64,000 bases of DNA from Gymnogyps californianus (taxonomy: Eukaryota; Chordata; Aves; Accipitriformes; Cathartidae). The stretch is taken from assembly GCF_018139145.2 (NCBI RefSeq), contig NC_059486.1:6386001-6450000 (forward strand), written 5' to 3'. A program made the position numbers and the translations under genes. The notes below the pieces were generated by a model. It saw only the letters and a program-made list of their open reading frames with translations, made no database searches and was not told where the DNA came from. Below are positions 1-40,800 of this stretch, one piece after another (the first letter of the stretch is position 1; each line of letters starts with the position of its first letter).

Positions 1-2833
1 AGTAACCTTTTTTTAAAAGGTTCCAAGTGATTCTGAGATCCTTAATTTGACTTTGTCAAATTGACTGTGAAGTAACAAAAAAAGCCTTAAGTCCAACTTT
101 GATTCTAATAGTTTCTTCATATGTCGGGCTGATGGGGAGCAGTTTGAGAAGTGATCAGACTGTGGTTAATATTCTGAAGGGAATGGGATATAAAATGGAT
201 TATGCTATTCCCAAACAAATTGTCTCACTTCTCAGGAAAACCCAACATCTGGCTGTTCTTCAGGGAGCAGAATTCACAGGTATAGGACTCTAGCTAGCTA
301 AAGATACGAAGCTGCTGTGGGTTGAGGGAGCTTCAGCAGCACTGTCATCACCTGAGGAATGGGAGACATTTGTCAGCTCTTCCTAGTAAAAGAGAGGAGC
401 TGGGGAACTTTTTTCTTGAGTTCACTTTTGCAGATGTGTTTGTCTTGGAGTAAAATACTGTTCTCCAGCAGGAGGCATGTGGTCTTCTGGGGTCAGCTGA
501 AACCAGTTGGCACTTTGACTTTTGTGACTTCCTGTTTTGAATCTTCCCACCAAGATGTCTTTTAGATCCATCTGCGGTGGCAGAAGTTGTCTCCACTGAT
601 TGACTTCTCTCTTGCATTCATGACTAGAATCTCATAGAAGCAATTTTGGATCTGTCAAAATTTGTCAGTTATCAAAAGCTGCCATGATCTACCATGGCTA
701 AAATAACCAGCTCCTACTTGATAGGAAGCTCATACATGATTGTTCAGACCTCTGCAGAATGGAGGGTAGATCTCACTTGGAGGTAGGCTGGACACCTATA
801 CAAGATAAAACTTGCTTCTTACAATGTGAATAGTTTCCAATAGTTTCTTGATGGTATTTAATATAAAAGGAGCTTGAGACCTCATGGTGTTTGGCAAGTA
901 TCCCATTACTCAGTATCACTTGTACTGAGCATCTCTGCGTACCTGAGAATACTCACAGGTTTGGTAGCTCTGAGGGCTTAACAGAGTTTGTCTGCAATGG
1001 GACAGACAGCGTAAATAATGTAAATGGAAAGATGTGGACAAAAATTAGCAAGTCTAGAAGGTCTGGTGGGGAAACTAGGAAACCAGGAGCAGAACTTGCT
1101 TTTAAAAAGTTCAGTTCCACTCGAAATGGAATTACCAGGAGACTGTCACTGTAAGACAAAAGAATGGGAGACAGCAATATAGAATTGATCTTTTTGGTTT
1201 TGAGGGTTAGAAATTACAGCCTTCAGCAGACAGCATGAAGGCAATTTGGACTAACAGGACTCCATGGGGAGAAGAAAAAGCCAAAAGTCTCTTTGGTCTT
1301 GATGACTCAAGAGTTCCGATACTAAAGCTATTTAATTTTTGGTGGTGGTTTTGTTATTTTGAGATAGCACAAGTATTTCATAATTTCAAAGTAAAACAAA
1401 AAGGTATTTTAAATTTGACCAAATTGTGAAAAAAGTATGTATCTGTTTCACTTTGCATAATCCTTTTCTTAGGATGGTCTAATGGACAGTAAAGCCATGT
1501 ATTTAATATGATATGATCATCAGAGATGTACTTAAGGATACAAATAAGTCCCTTTTGGATGGTACTTCGGAATAGGGGATTATTTGGATCTTATGACTGC
1601 TTCAGATCTTTTAAAGAGACAAGTGGCATTATTCAAGGAAGTAACACCTTGCAAGTGAGTGGGAAAAAGTACATTTCATAAACTTACAGGAATGGTGTTC
1701 CCATAAGTTCCTATAATCAAATGCTGAGAAGGCAAGTGTAAGAGAGCCCTTGAGCATTTGTTTCCTGGAAGCAGGGACATAATTGGGAAAAAGAAACTCC
1801 TTTATAATTTATGGAAAGGAGTATGTTGTACTTCCAAACATTGTTATCCTTTTGTGCTAATCTGTCTTTCCTTACCAGTGTTTTAAGTCACCTTTATCTG
1901 ATTTTCGTCTCAAACAGTCAGTAACAGATTTCCTTGTTTTCCTCAATTCCTCTTTCATTGGCACCTCCCACCTCTTGCTCATTTAATACCATTTTAAAAG
2001 TTTGTCGAAAAATTAGCAAACTTTCAGCCTGAGGCAGATAACTAATGTTGAAAATCTCACCACAGACTCTTAGTTTAAATGTAAAGAAATTGAAAATAAG
2101 GATTTATAATAAGAATATATTGTATAGTCTTTACTTCAAGCCTCTTTAACTGTTCAGCCTATAGTGATACATGTAGGAGCCCATATCAGCAGACTGTTCA
2201 TGCTGAATGAACTGAAATATTCCAAGTAGTGAATGTGTTTGGTCTTAGTTGTAGAAGAATACTGTTTTGGTTATTCTCTTCAGTCCCCTGTATAGGCTTG
2301 TTGACAAGGATCATGCTCTGATCATATAAAAAAAATACATACTTTAAGCTGAAATTCTTTATAGTCATTCCTACAAATCCTGAATACTTCAGAAATGTTA
2401 AGTGTTTTAACCGAAATCAACCTATACCGTTTCAATGAAGCCAATAACTTGAAGCAGGACTGAATGTGACTAATAACTTGCACATGAATGAACTTCACCA
2501 TGTGAGACTCCTACAAAGCTTATGCTTTCTGAGGCTATTCTGCATTCATATGTTGTTTTTTAGTCTCACTTTTAGACTATGAGGTTTTGAATGTAATAAG
2601 CATTTGCTGTATTTGTACAATACCCACTAACTTCAGGGCATGACTGGAACATCAGTGTGCTACAGAAACATGCAAAAATGGGCTAATAATAGAGATTCTT
2701 CTCAATGAGGGAGTTGATAGGCTTTTTTGAACTGTAGACTAGATTTAAGTTCAGTCTGGGATTTCTAATGAAGTATGCAGTGAATTGGAAACTGAGAACA
2801 TCCATTGCTAAGATTGAAATAACAGATTCTTAC
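1..2833. other. Intronic DNA shared by PI4KA (+) and SERPIND1 (-), no exon found
   Basis: This stretch lies left of SERPIND1 coding exon 2 and left of the first PI4KA exon in the window. I looked on the - strand for the next SERPIND1 exon, which should begin near residues SWVNKFPVE and contain MMQTKGNF in the human protein, and found no match. On the + strand I found no match to the PI4KA residues that precede LTRRLPPI. The DNA is AT-rich with no obvious repeat family. It is best read as intron of both genes. Confidence 0.75.
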
Positions 2834-3705
2834 CTTTAAAGTAAAGGCAGTTAAGAATCATCATCAATGTTGTAGGGTTTACATTCACAAGAGCTTCCTT
2901 TATTAGTCCTTTGGTCAGCTTCAAGATGCGTTCATTGGTTTTAGTTATGAAGTTGGGATCCGAAAAATCAGCTGGTTGGGCATCAGCAAAGTAGTATGTT
3001 TTCATATTGTTTCTGAAATCATTCAGAATAGAAAAGTCCTTCTGAATGTAAAGATCATTGACAGACCTCAGTGTATAACCAAAATTGCGCCTGAATAGCC
3101 GATGAGTGAGTTTGCGGAAGAGATTATGAACAGTCATGAGCTCATATTTGGTGCTGGCGTTAATGAAGTCTTGAAAGCCAAGAACAGATAATACTTCCTG
3201 CTGAGTTTGACTCTTCAGACCCAGAGAAATCATAGCCATTGCAGTGGAAATGCCAACAGGAGCCATGAGAATATTATCTGAAGAGTTGGCTTTGTCTGCC
3301 ACACTGCGGTAAAGGTTGAAGCCAAAGTTTGCATTGAGGATATTGAGGCGCTGGATTCTGGTTTTGCCTTGGAATAGTTCAAGAATATTTCCTTGCTGAA
3401 TTTCAGAAACCATATATGGGCCAGCATCAATAATGTCACTGTAATCATCTTCACCCAGTATCTTGTCGAGATCTAGATAGTCCTCTTCCTCCTCCTCTTC
3501 AGGAATCAAGTCATTAGTGATAGTGTTTTCTCTGTGGAACTCCGGTGGTAAGTTTGGCATATCGTAGGTCCCATTTTCATGTGGCTGTGCATCTTTAAGG
3601 CTTTCAAAATGCTCAGTGAAGTCCTTGACTCCACAAAATGTGGAGGTTATGATGAGAGCAAGGGCAAGCAAATGAAATAGGAACTTCATTCTGACGGGTC
3701 GAAAC
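2834..3705 (-). CDS. SERPIND1: SERPIND1 (heparin cofactor II), first coding exon; gene partial, exons 3-5 beyond left edge
   Basis: Heparin cofactor II is a secreted liver serpin that inhibits thrombin when bound to heparin or dermatan sulfate. The start codon is ATG at 3689-3687, and 856 coding bases give 285 residues plus one base. An upstream in-frame ATG at 3719 is rejected because it lies before the acceptor (TCTTCCAG, intron end at 3706). Residues 1-20 are a signal peptide ([20 protein letters not shown]). Residues 63-88 form the acidic hirudin-like tail with two candidate sulfated tyrosines, Y71 in EEDYLDLD and Y83 in EDDYSDII. Residues 189-210 match the human heparin-binding helix D ([18 protein letters not shown]). 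N-glycosylation motifs are NGT at 39, NSS at 135 and NAS at 177. The exon ends in ILNCLYFKG at a clean donor (AAAG|GTAAGA). The reactive loop is encoded in the missing exons. The gene is antisense inside a PI4KA intron, as in mammals. Confidence 0.97.
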
Positions 3706-3818
3706 CTGGAAGACAACATAACACAGTTGAGAGAGCATAGGGTAAATGAATTCTAGTTATCTGTTCCCTAATTTTAGGTCCACACTGAATTCTGTCACAG
3801 CAGAAGGTCTATAGTTAC

Positions 3819-3990
3819 CTTATTTGACAGCATTTTTTTTTTAGTGGAACAGAGCTTAATTAGATGGATAAATCTGTTTTACTCGTAATTGGTTTTGCTT
3901 ACATAATGCCTCCAGCCTGCCAAAGAATTAGTTAACCTCCTCCCATGGAAGTTGTCATTATTGGCATATTTCAGCAGTAACAAACTCATT
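3819..3990 (-). promoter_or_regulatory. SERPIND1: Candidate SERPIND1 liver promoter and non-coding exon 1
   Basis: Seen on the - strand: a C/EBP-like TTATGTAAGC (3897-3906) and an HNF1-like GGTTAACTAATTCT (3924-3937) with a CTTTGGC stretch beside it. These are sites typical of hepatocyte genes. A possible donor AAG|GTAACT has its intron start at 3818. It would give a short non-coding first exon and a 113-nt intron running to the coding exon at 3705. No clear TATA box is visible. A non-coding first exon is known for mammalian SERPIND1; placing it here is inference. Confidence 0.35.
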
Positions 3991-6464
3991 ACCTAAAATA
4001 TGTGGGACTCTTTATTTATAAACCTGTAACACTTAAAATGTGTACTAACTGTGTTACTAGCATATGCTAAAAATATGACGTGAAGGTAAGTTTGAAGATT
4101 CGAGCTTGGTAGGAGGAGGGACTAGGCATCCACTAAAGGAGCATACCAGAAGGCTGAGATGTACTGAAGAATTTGAAAAACAGACGTTCTGTAGCTACAA
4201 CAAAAAATGGGAGTTTTATGGGAGTATTTTTGGAAGAGCAATGCTGAAATTTGATGGAATAAAGGAGATCTAGGGATTTAGCAATAAACCTGGAGAAAGA
4301 CGTGCATTTGCACTAAATACCATTAGTGGGACTGCACTGTTAAAACAAAAATCTTACTAAGATGTTGTTTAGAATGTTTTTTAAATTAGCAAATGGTCCA
4401 AAGAGTTGTTCTGTAGAAGTAAAATATATAGATATACGTACCTGTACGTCTGTCAATAAAAACCAGTGCTTGAAGGAAAATATTTTCGAACATGTAGCAG
4501 GACTAAAGTAACTGAACTAACAGTTTAATTTTCAAAACTCTCCCCTAAACTCATTAGCCTGAAATCCTAAAAGCATTTAAGGTGATTATCCCATACAAAA
4601 AATGAATTCTTTTGCAACAAGGAAGGATCCACGGAAGGTGCTTTTCAAATGGTTTTTACACTGTGACTGAATTACTCGAGTCAGTCTTTTTCTTATTGTT
4701 TCTTCATAAATTCATGACTTTTTTTCCCCGCCCCCAGAAGTCAGGCCCTTAGGGCTGAGATACTCTGTCCAGTAACCATGGATAAATGTTTTCTGCTTTT
4801 GGCATAGAAGAATTTGCTGTCTGTAGTTCCCAACCTTACATTCTCGTCTTCACCAGCGTTCAGTTATTGCTTAGCTGCACTTACACAGGCAAAAGATTCC
4901 CCCACTCTGCAATATATATGTCTTTGGTCAGATCTACCTAAAATAACAGATGTAAATGAAGCTTACCTTTAAGCCACTGTACGAAAAGGATGTGTTGAAT
5001 AGCTCAAGTAAGGGGAATGGCAGGGTTTAAATCTGAACTTTGACGCTAGTTTTTTGTGTATCTCCCAAAGTAAACATTCTCTAAACCAAACACTGCTAAA
5101 CTTACTTCGTCAGCCAAAATCCCTCCCTTGCCTAGTGATCTCTGCTGAATTGTATGTTGTTTGTTGAACTACTTTTATGGCTTTACAGGTACTTGTTCAC
5201 TTTTGAAGAAGATCTTTGAGCAAAAATTGGTGTGTATGTAAAGTTTCAAAGTCAAGCATGCACATAAACTTGACTGTTAATGACTAGTAAAAGCCATGTT
5301 GCTGCTATTTCGTGCTGAAATTGGGGGGGCATCTTACTGCAAATATGGTTGAGGCCGCTGTGGTTGTGATGGTCAGGCTTCTTCAGTCAGTGTTATGTTG
5401 GTGCAAACATTTGTGTTGCACAAGCAACTTTTTACCATAGTGCCATTCACCAGCTTAAACTCAGATTAATTTTACTATAATGGAGGGATTTTTTCATGTG
5501 GTTTTTTTTTAAAATGAACAATCTGCCTCATAATTTACAAATACATCCAAAGTAGGCTTTATATAAGGTTTCACTGAAATACTGCTGGCTTTCATACCTC
5601 GAGGGAATTATTGTACAGTTAGAGAAAACTTCTTTAAACTAGATTAGAATCTAACATTTTCTTAATAAAATTTACAGTAATAATACACAGTCATATTGAA
5701 TAAAGCTCGCAGTTTAATGGGCCATTTTTTTCCCTTTTTAAACACTGCCTGTGCTTCTAACACTTTTTAGGATAACACACAGTGAGCTTTGTTATATAAA
5801 TTTATCTAAAATTGCATGTCATGTTGGCTGGGATTATAAACTGTGCTCCTCTAGTGGTAGCAGCTGTTTGTGCAAAAAGCATCAGAGAATTTTAATAAAT
5901 GTGTTGAAAATAATGCTCTTTTACTTGCTTGTTTAGATAGTAAATTCTCCAGAACTGATGTCATTGTGTGCGTGGGTACAAACAATGAAAGATCCCCAAT
6001 TGGTGCCTCAATGTATTTCCACAAAGCCAATAAACAATAGCAACCAGAAGTACGTTTGACTAATATTTATTTGGTTTTGAGTTCCTTTGCACTGAAGCAA
6101 AGCTGCGTGGCATTGTCTTCAACACAGTTTAAAGAACCATGTGGTCTCTTCTTCTCTGCAGTTGATAGTATACTAATATTATGTATTCTCTTCAGAGGTT
6201 ACTGTATCAGCATGGTATTATTCCTGTGTAAAACAAAGGAAATTCTTACTTCAGGCATCTCAGATGTTAGCATTTCAGATATTCTGACAAGATCTAATTT
6301 TCTTCAGTACAACAATAGTAATGTAATACTAGTTTTCATAGGTGACAAAGAATACTACCTTCGTAAATCATAGTAAAGAAGATACAGGAATTGATTCCTT
6401 AGCATGGAATTAAGTTATTGTAACTCCCACCATTTTCTGATGTTAATTTTTATTTCTTTGGTAG
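3991..6464. other. PI4KA intron, upstream flank of SERPIND1; nothing recognised
   Basis: AT-rich intronic DNA. It contains AATAAA hexamers near 5700 and 6030 that are not next to any supported exon, and a short run of G near 5323. No coding exon, SINE or LINE family could be recognised. Confidence 0.6.
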
Positions 6465-36067
<29,603 letters not shown>

Positions 36068-36720
36068 GAGACACTAGAGATTCACTGCCGAAGTGAAACA
36101 TGCAGCCCCATGCCCTCACTCCAAACTTGTAATAAATAGGAGATGCTCAATCACACCTCGCTATCTTCCATCTTTTGTGTATGTGTGTGTACATGTGGGT
36201 ACATGTTTCCTGGACATTGCAACAATCAGTCTGATTCATTCCTTTCTCTTTACCAGGTTATATATATTTCTGTTTTTCCCTGGATTTTTGGAGTTGGGCT
36301 GCAATCACAATAAAAATTGTACTGTGATGATGAATGTGTGAAAGAGGTAAAGCTTGTGGAGTTTGATAATTTTTCATGCAATGCAAGGATTTTATAATAC
36401 CTTTAAAAAGTAAAAAAAACCCTTTCCTGCACAATCCCACAAAATGCCATGGAAAGGAAGGGTGTATGGATTTCTCTTTGGAAGCAGAAATGTTAACTTG
36501 TTCTAATTTTACTGTAGAAGAAGCCCGATAATCATCCAAGGTGGTGATGTCTGTGTAGCTGTGTTCATACTTTGCACTGTACATGGTCCCTGCTACGTGG
36601 TCAGTATTTCATATGTAAATGAAGAATGTATTTTTTCCTCTTGTGTGTTTTAAAAAAGAGTCTACTGAAGATATATTTAATCTATAAAATGTAATAAAAG
36701 ACCTTAGACTTTGTGTCTGT
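36068..36720 (+). other. PI4KA: PI4KA 3' UTR
   Basis: Follows the stop codon directly. AATAAA hexamers lie at 36309-36314 and 36693-36698; the second is followed by a GT-rich stretch (TTTGTGTCTGTTG) and is the likely main poly(A) signal. A third at 36878-36883 could give a longer form. The end at about 36720 is inferred from the signal. Confidence 0.7.
36693..36698 (+). terminator. PI4KA: Likely PI4KA poly(A) signal AATAAA
   Basis: Canonical hexamer about 630 bases after the stop codon with a GT-rich downstream element at 36709-36722. Confidence 0.6.
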
Positions 36721-37080
36721 TGCAAGTCTTTTGCCACGCACTGAGTTTTTGTTTATACACTACATCATCCTGCACATTTGTGTACTGTTCATTATATTGT
36801 GACCTTGCTTTCTAATGGAGAAACCAGATTTCTTCTTCAGCTTCTTGTCCATTTTAAATGACATTTTTTATTCATAAAATAAATGTTTTGTGCAAGACTC
36901 ACATACTGAGGAGCTGAAACATAGGCCCAGGTAAAGCTCCCTCTGTGCTGCTTACAAAGGAGCCCTACCCTGGCCTGGGACACAAGTCTTCGGGATCCTC
37001 TTTCCCTTTCTACGTGCTTGCCATTCTAGAATGTGCTCTTGAAAACTCAGTCCCAGCTTCAGGGGATTTTCTCCCTAGCT

Positions 37081-37780
37081 GTCCAGTCCATGCCCGCTCT
37101 GGGAAGGGGCTGCCAGGGGCCGGGCCGGGCCGCTTACGGCGGGCGGGGCTGGCGCCCGGGGAGAGGGGCCTTGTGGTGGTCCCTCGCGGCCTGCGCCGCG
37201 CCCGCGGAGGCTGTGAGCGGCGGGGCAGGGCTGGCCCGGCCACGGGGAGCAGCTGAGGGGGCCCGCCCGGAGGGGGCGCAGCGCCGCGGCGGGCACGCGC
37301 CTTGAGGCGGCCCAGCCCTGAGGAGAAGCCGCGCCGGGCGGGGCCCAGCCCTGAGGCGGGGCCGCGTAGGGCGGGGCCGCAGCTCTGAGGAGAAGTTGCG
37401 GCCCGAGGGGGCTCAGCCTTGAGGAGGGCTCCGCGCTGCGGGGCGGAGGTGTCGTGAGGGAGACCCGGCCCTGAGGCGGGGCCGCGCCGTGAGGGGGCCC
37501 GTTCCTGAGAGGGTGGGTGTGTGGTGAGGGGTGCCTAGCCCCGAGGAGCAGGTTGTTGTCGTTCACACGACGGCCCCGGCCTCTAAGAGGCTGCCGTGGG
37601 CCCGAGGGAAAGGGCCCTGGGCTGTAGTTGCCCACGCTGGGCTCCTGGGGTTACCCGGGAGCTGGGCCGTGGCGGCAGGCCGAGCCTTGCAGGGCGCAGG
37701 GTGGCCTGTGTGTGAGGGGACGGGTGGGTGCCTGCCCTGCAGGGCCGATGATGTGGCTGCACCCGTGCCTTCCCCGTGGT
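37081..37780. promoter_or_regulatory. CpG island, probable TATA-less promoter of an unidentified transcript
   Basis: The base composition changes sharply from AT-rich to very GC-rich with frequent CG dinucleotides and many GGGCGGGG Sp1-type boxes, roughly 37095-37560. There is no TATA box. It begins about 370 bases after the PI4KA poly(A) signal. A good donor on the + strand (AGG|GTGAGT, exon end 37833) would suit a first exon leading rightward. No coding exon was recognised downstream, so the gene is unknown, and a minus-strand or bidirectional start is possible. ORFs across the island exist only because stop codons are rare in GC-rich DNA. Confidence 0.8.
37300..37520 (+). repeat. GC-rich minisatellite inside the CpG island, period about 17/34 bp
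   Basis: Degenerate units opening CCCTGAGG or similar start at 37300, 37316, 37349, 37383, 37417, 37452, 37469, 37487 and 37503. Spacings are 16, 33, 34, 34, 35, 17, 18 and 16, so the 34-bp unit is a dimer of a 17-bp one. Looser copies extend to about 37250 and 37555. Confidence 0.75.
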
Positions 37781-37833
37781 AGTGTGCGCTTTTGAGCACC
37801 TTTGAGTGCTAACGAGCACTTAGATCTCCCAGG

Positions 37834-40800
37834 GTGAGTTTCTGCTTTGCTGAGGGAACTCCCAGTGTGTACCCTTGGCTCAAGGCAGCTGGAGCTGCTT
37901 AGGGGGGCAGCCAGCCCGAAGCCAGGCTGGCTAAGGAGGTCCCTGCCAGAGAAGGCAGCTGGGGCGGTGGCAGGGAGATGCACTGCTGTGCTCACAGCTC
38001 AGGGAGGCACGGCCAGGAGAGGGGGCAGCAAGGGCAGCATGCTTTGGCTCTGCCTGTGAGGTGGGGTCTTTGTGTGTGGTGCAGTGGAGGGCCTGGCCCC
38101 TTCCCCGTATGGAAGGGCTGCAGCCTGTCTGTTTCGTTCAAAAATGGCTCGGGCTTTTGCCACGAGTGTTAAAATGGGTCTTGTGCCACTGTCTGTTGCC
38201 TGTGCGGTGGGTGGCTCACAGCAAGGTGGACTCTGAGGCCCTTTTTTCATTAGCAAAATGGGGAGGTGCCACTGGCCTTCTAAAAATGTTTGGAGGCTCA
38301 CCGGGGAGAAGTAGTGTGCAAGAACTGCTTTAATTATTGCTTTAATTGAGCTTTATTATACAAGCAGCTGGGACATGGAGTAATTTTTGTGCTCTGTGCC
38401 GGCAGCTAGTTGTACCTATTCAGGCTCCATAGGAAAAGGAGCTGACTGACACTACAAATGTGGTATGCTTCCTCACACCTTTCCTGTAACGGGGAGTGGG
38501 TGGAGTGATGAGATACGAAGGCTTCCTCTCAGGGGAGGTGGTGAGGAGTTCTAATATTTTGCTAATTCCAGTTAATGCTTATGTGCATGTATCTTCCTTT
38601 CCTGCACCTCAAAATAAACGTACCGTGTAAAATGAAAACCCAAATGAGTGTCTCAAGCAGCCTTATGATGAGAAGATCAGTTAAGAGCTAGCATAAGTGG
38701 AGAAAGTGGCAGAAGTTGCTGTCTTGAATGAGTACAGGATAAATGAACGCTATTAGGTGTAAACTTCCTAACAAATGCTTGTAGTAGTATTGTTAGAAAT
38801 ATCTGGGGCTAGAAGCGACTGTCAGCTGGTGAATAGTAATATTAGAAATAACAAATGGAGCTCTGCTAATGCTGGACTTCAGAAGGTCACAGTTGCAAAT
38901 CTCAACCCACATAGCAATTTCTGTGTGTTCTAGCATAGGTTGCATAGAATTAGCTAGAGTGCAATTAAAGCCGTCCAGGGTTTTGTATCGGGTAGTGAAT
39001 GAGTTACACAGTGCTCGCTTATTTTACGTACTTCAGTCAGGCTGTCTGGAGAGCTGACATGGTCTTAGTTTCTTCTGTCAAGTTTGTCCAGAGAAATGAA
39101 AGCAGCTGGAGCCAATTGCATGTAGAGGTCAACTGGAGTTAAAACAAGAACAAGCTGGTTTGCAGTATGCTCTTAAAAACTGTAAGATGACTGCATTTGA
39201 GATATCTGGGTTGTATCGTTTCTTCTGCTATGAAGCTTGCGGAAATGTTGTGAATGCGTTAAAACTCCTTGTTAGTAGGAATGGTGCGCTCTTGTGACTT
39301 CTTTTCTCGCTGTGGTTTCTGGTGATGGTGTGTGCCAAAGCTCACCTGCTGACATCTGCAGATTTCATTTTCCCAAGTTGACTGTACCTCCTTCCCCTCC
39401 CCTCAGGGTTCCTGCCGGCAGCACACAGGTGGGAGAAAACTCCCCTATGATTGAGCATCCATTAAGATACAGAGGGGATTAGGCAGTTTAAATGTAATCA
39501 TGCAAGGCAGTACCCTAAAGATGATTCTTCCTAAATGGGATGTGTTCTGTATCTTCCTCCAGGGAGACTGAGGAGGTGAGAATACTAAGATGCTCCAGAA
39601 TGTTGCAGGCACTTTGGAGATACTGAATCAATGCAGTTGGAGACGGCATAGACTTATTTCACCTTCATTCTCCCACCAGGGAAGGATACGTCCTTTATGC
39701 AAGGAGGCTGGCAGGACTTTCAGAAGTTGCTCAGGTAATTAAGAACAGACAGATAGAATTAAGACCTACATGAAGGTATTCTGAAGGTTTTTGTCCCTGA
39801 ACCCTATGCCAGAATATGTCCTGATGCCCCTGCAGCCCTGGGAGAAAAGAGGCATCAAAAAGAGGGGGGGGGGAAATGCTCTTTTTTAAAAAAAAAAAAG
39901 TAAATAAAATTTTTTGTCTAAGAAAAGACGCTCCTATGGTTTCTCCACTCTCAGAAATTCCAGGTCACGGTGAGAGACAGACTTCCTTGGCTATAGCCAC
40001 TGCGGTTCTTTCTGTGTTGGCCGTGCATATAAAGAGCCCTTAAGAAAGGAGCAAAATTTATAGTGATTCATTTGCATCTGATGGACCCAGGGTTCAGTGC
40101 TACTGGTAACTTGATCAGCACTATTCAAATGCTAATCTCATTATGTGTGTTAGAGACTGAAGCGCAGCAATCCACCTCCATTAGCGCAATGTACCTGTGT
40201 GATGTTCTGGCTGGTGCGCAGGGTCATGGTACCCCCTGCGGGCACCCAGCACATGCTGCATAGCATCACAGTTGATACGGGCAGAGAATGGGAACTCGGT
40301 GGAGGAGCCAATGAAATGAGCAAACATGGGAAGAGGAGCTAGAGTGCTCTTTGGAAAATGCTGAAGAGGGGGGAAGGGATTGTGGGCAACAGAACAATTT
40401 AAATTAGACTTTTTCTTCCTTTTCACCATAAATATGTCTATCCTTTCCCCTTGCTTCCACATGAATGCTGTCAAAAAAAGAGCAATAAACAAAAGAATTT
40501 GTCCTAAATGTAGATACAGCTTAAAAGCATGGTTAATAATTGTTTGACCTTATGAAAAATACTGTGCCTGTGCTGTTTGATGTTAAGACATGGCATTTTT
40601 GCTTGTCCCATGTAACAAGGACTAAAATCGGCTGGGCAGCACGTGGCACACTCAAAGATGGCATGCACAGGGGTTATTTCTAGATGAAGGCTCTCTGACA
40701 GAACCTTGTTACTGAAAGCACCTTGAAATGTTTGGAGGTGCTGCCGCAGTTTCCAGGTCTGGCGCGAAGGATGCCTACCCCAGGCTGTTACCTACAGTAT

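Noticed and set aside
99..293. 64-codon + strand ORF with a GT donor at its end
   Set aside because: It matches neither PI4KA residues preceding LTRRLPPI nor any family I know; the acceptor side is weak and the length is within chance.
1260..1310. Minus-strand stretch resembling the ATCAAGACCAAAG of SERPIND1 exon 3
   Set aside because: Only about 13 bases agree with the expected MMQTKG region; flanks do not encode serpin sequence and no splice sites fit.
3230..3454. Second minus-strand ORF of 74 codons inside SERPIND1
   Set aside because: An out-of-frame shadow of the SERPIND1 coding exon.
5695..6035. Two AATAAA hexamers suggesting a transcript end
   Set aside because: No exon or GT-rich element is associated; AATAAA is frequent by chance in AT-rich introns.
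37075..37635. 186-codon proline/alanine-rich minus ORF and several overlapping ORFs
   Set aside because: It lies entirely in the CpG island, where stop codons are rare; the peptide merely mirrors the GC-rich minisatellite.
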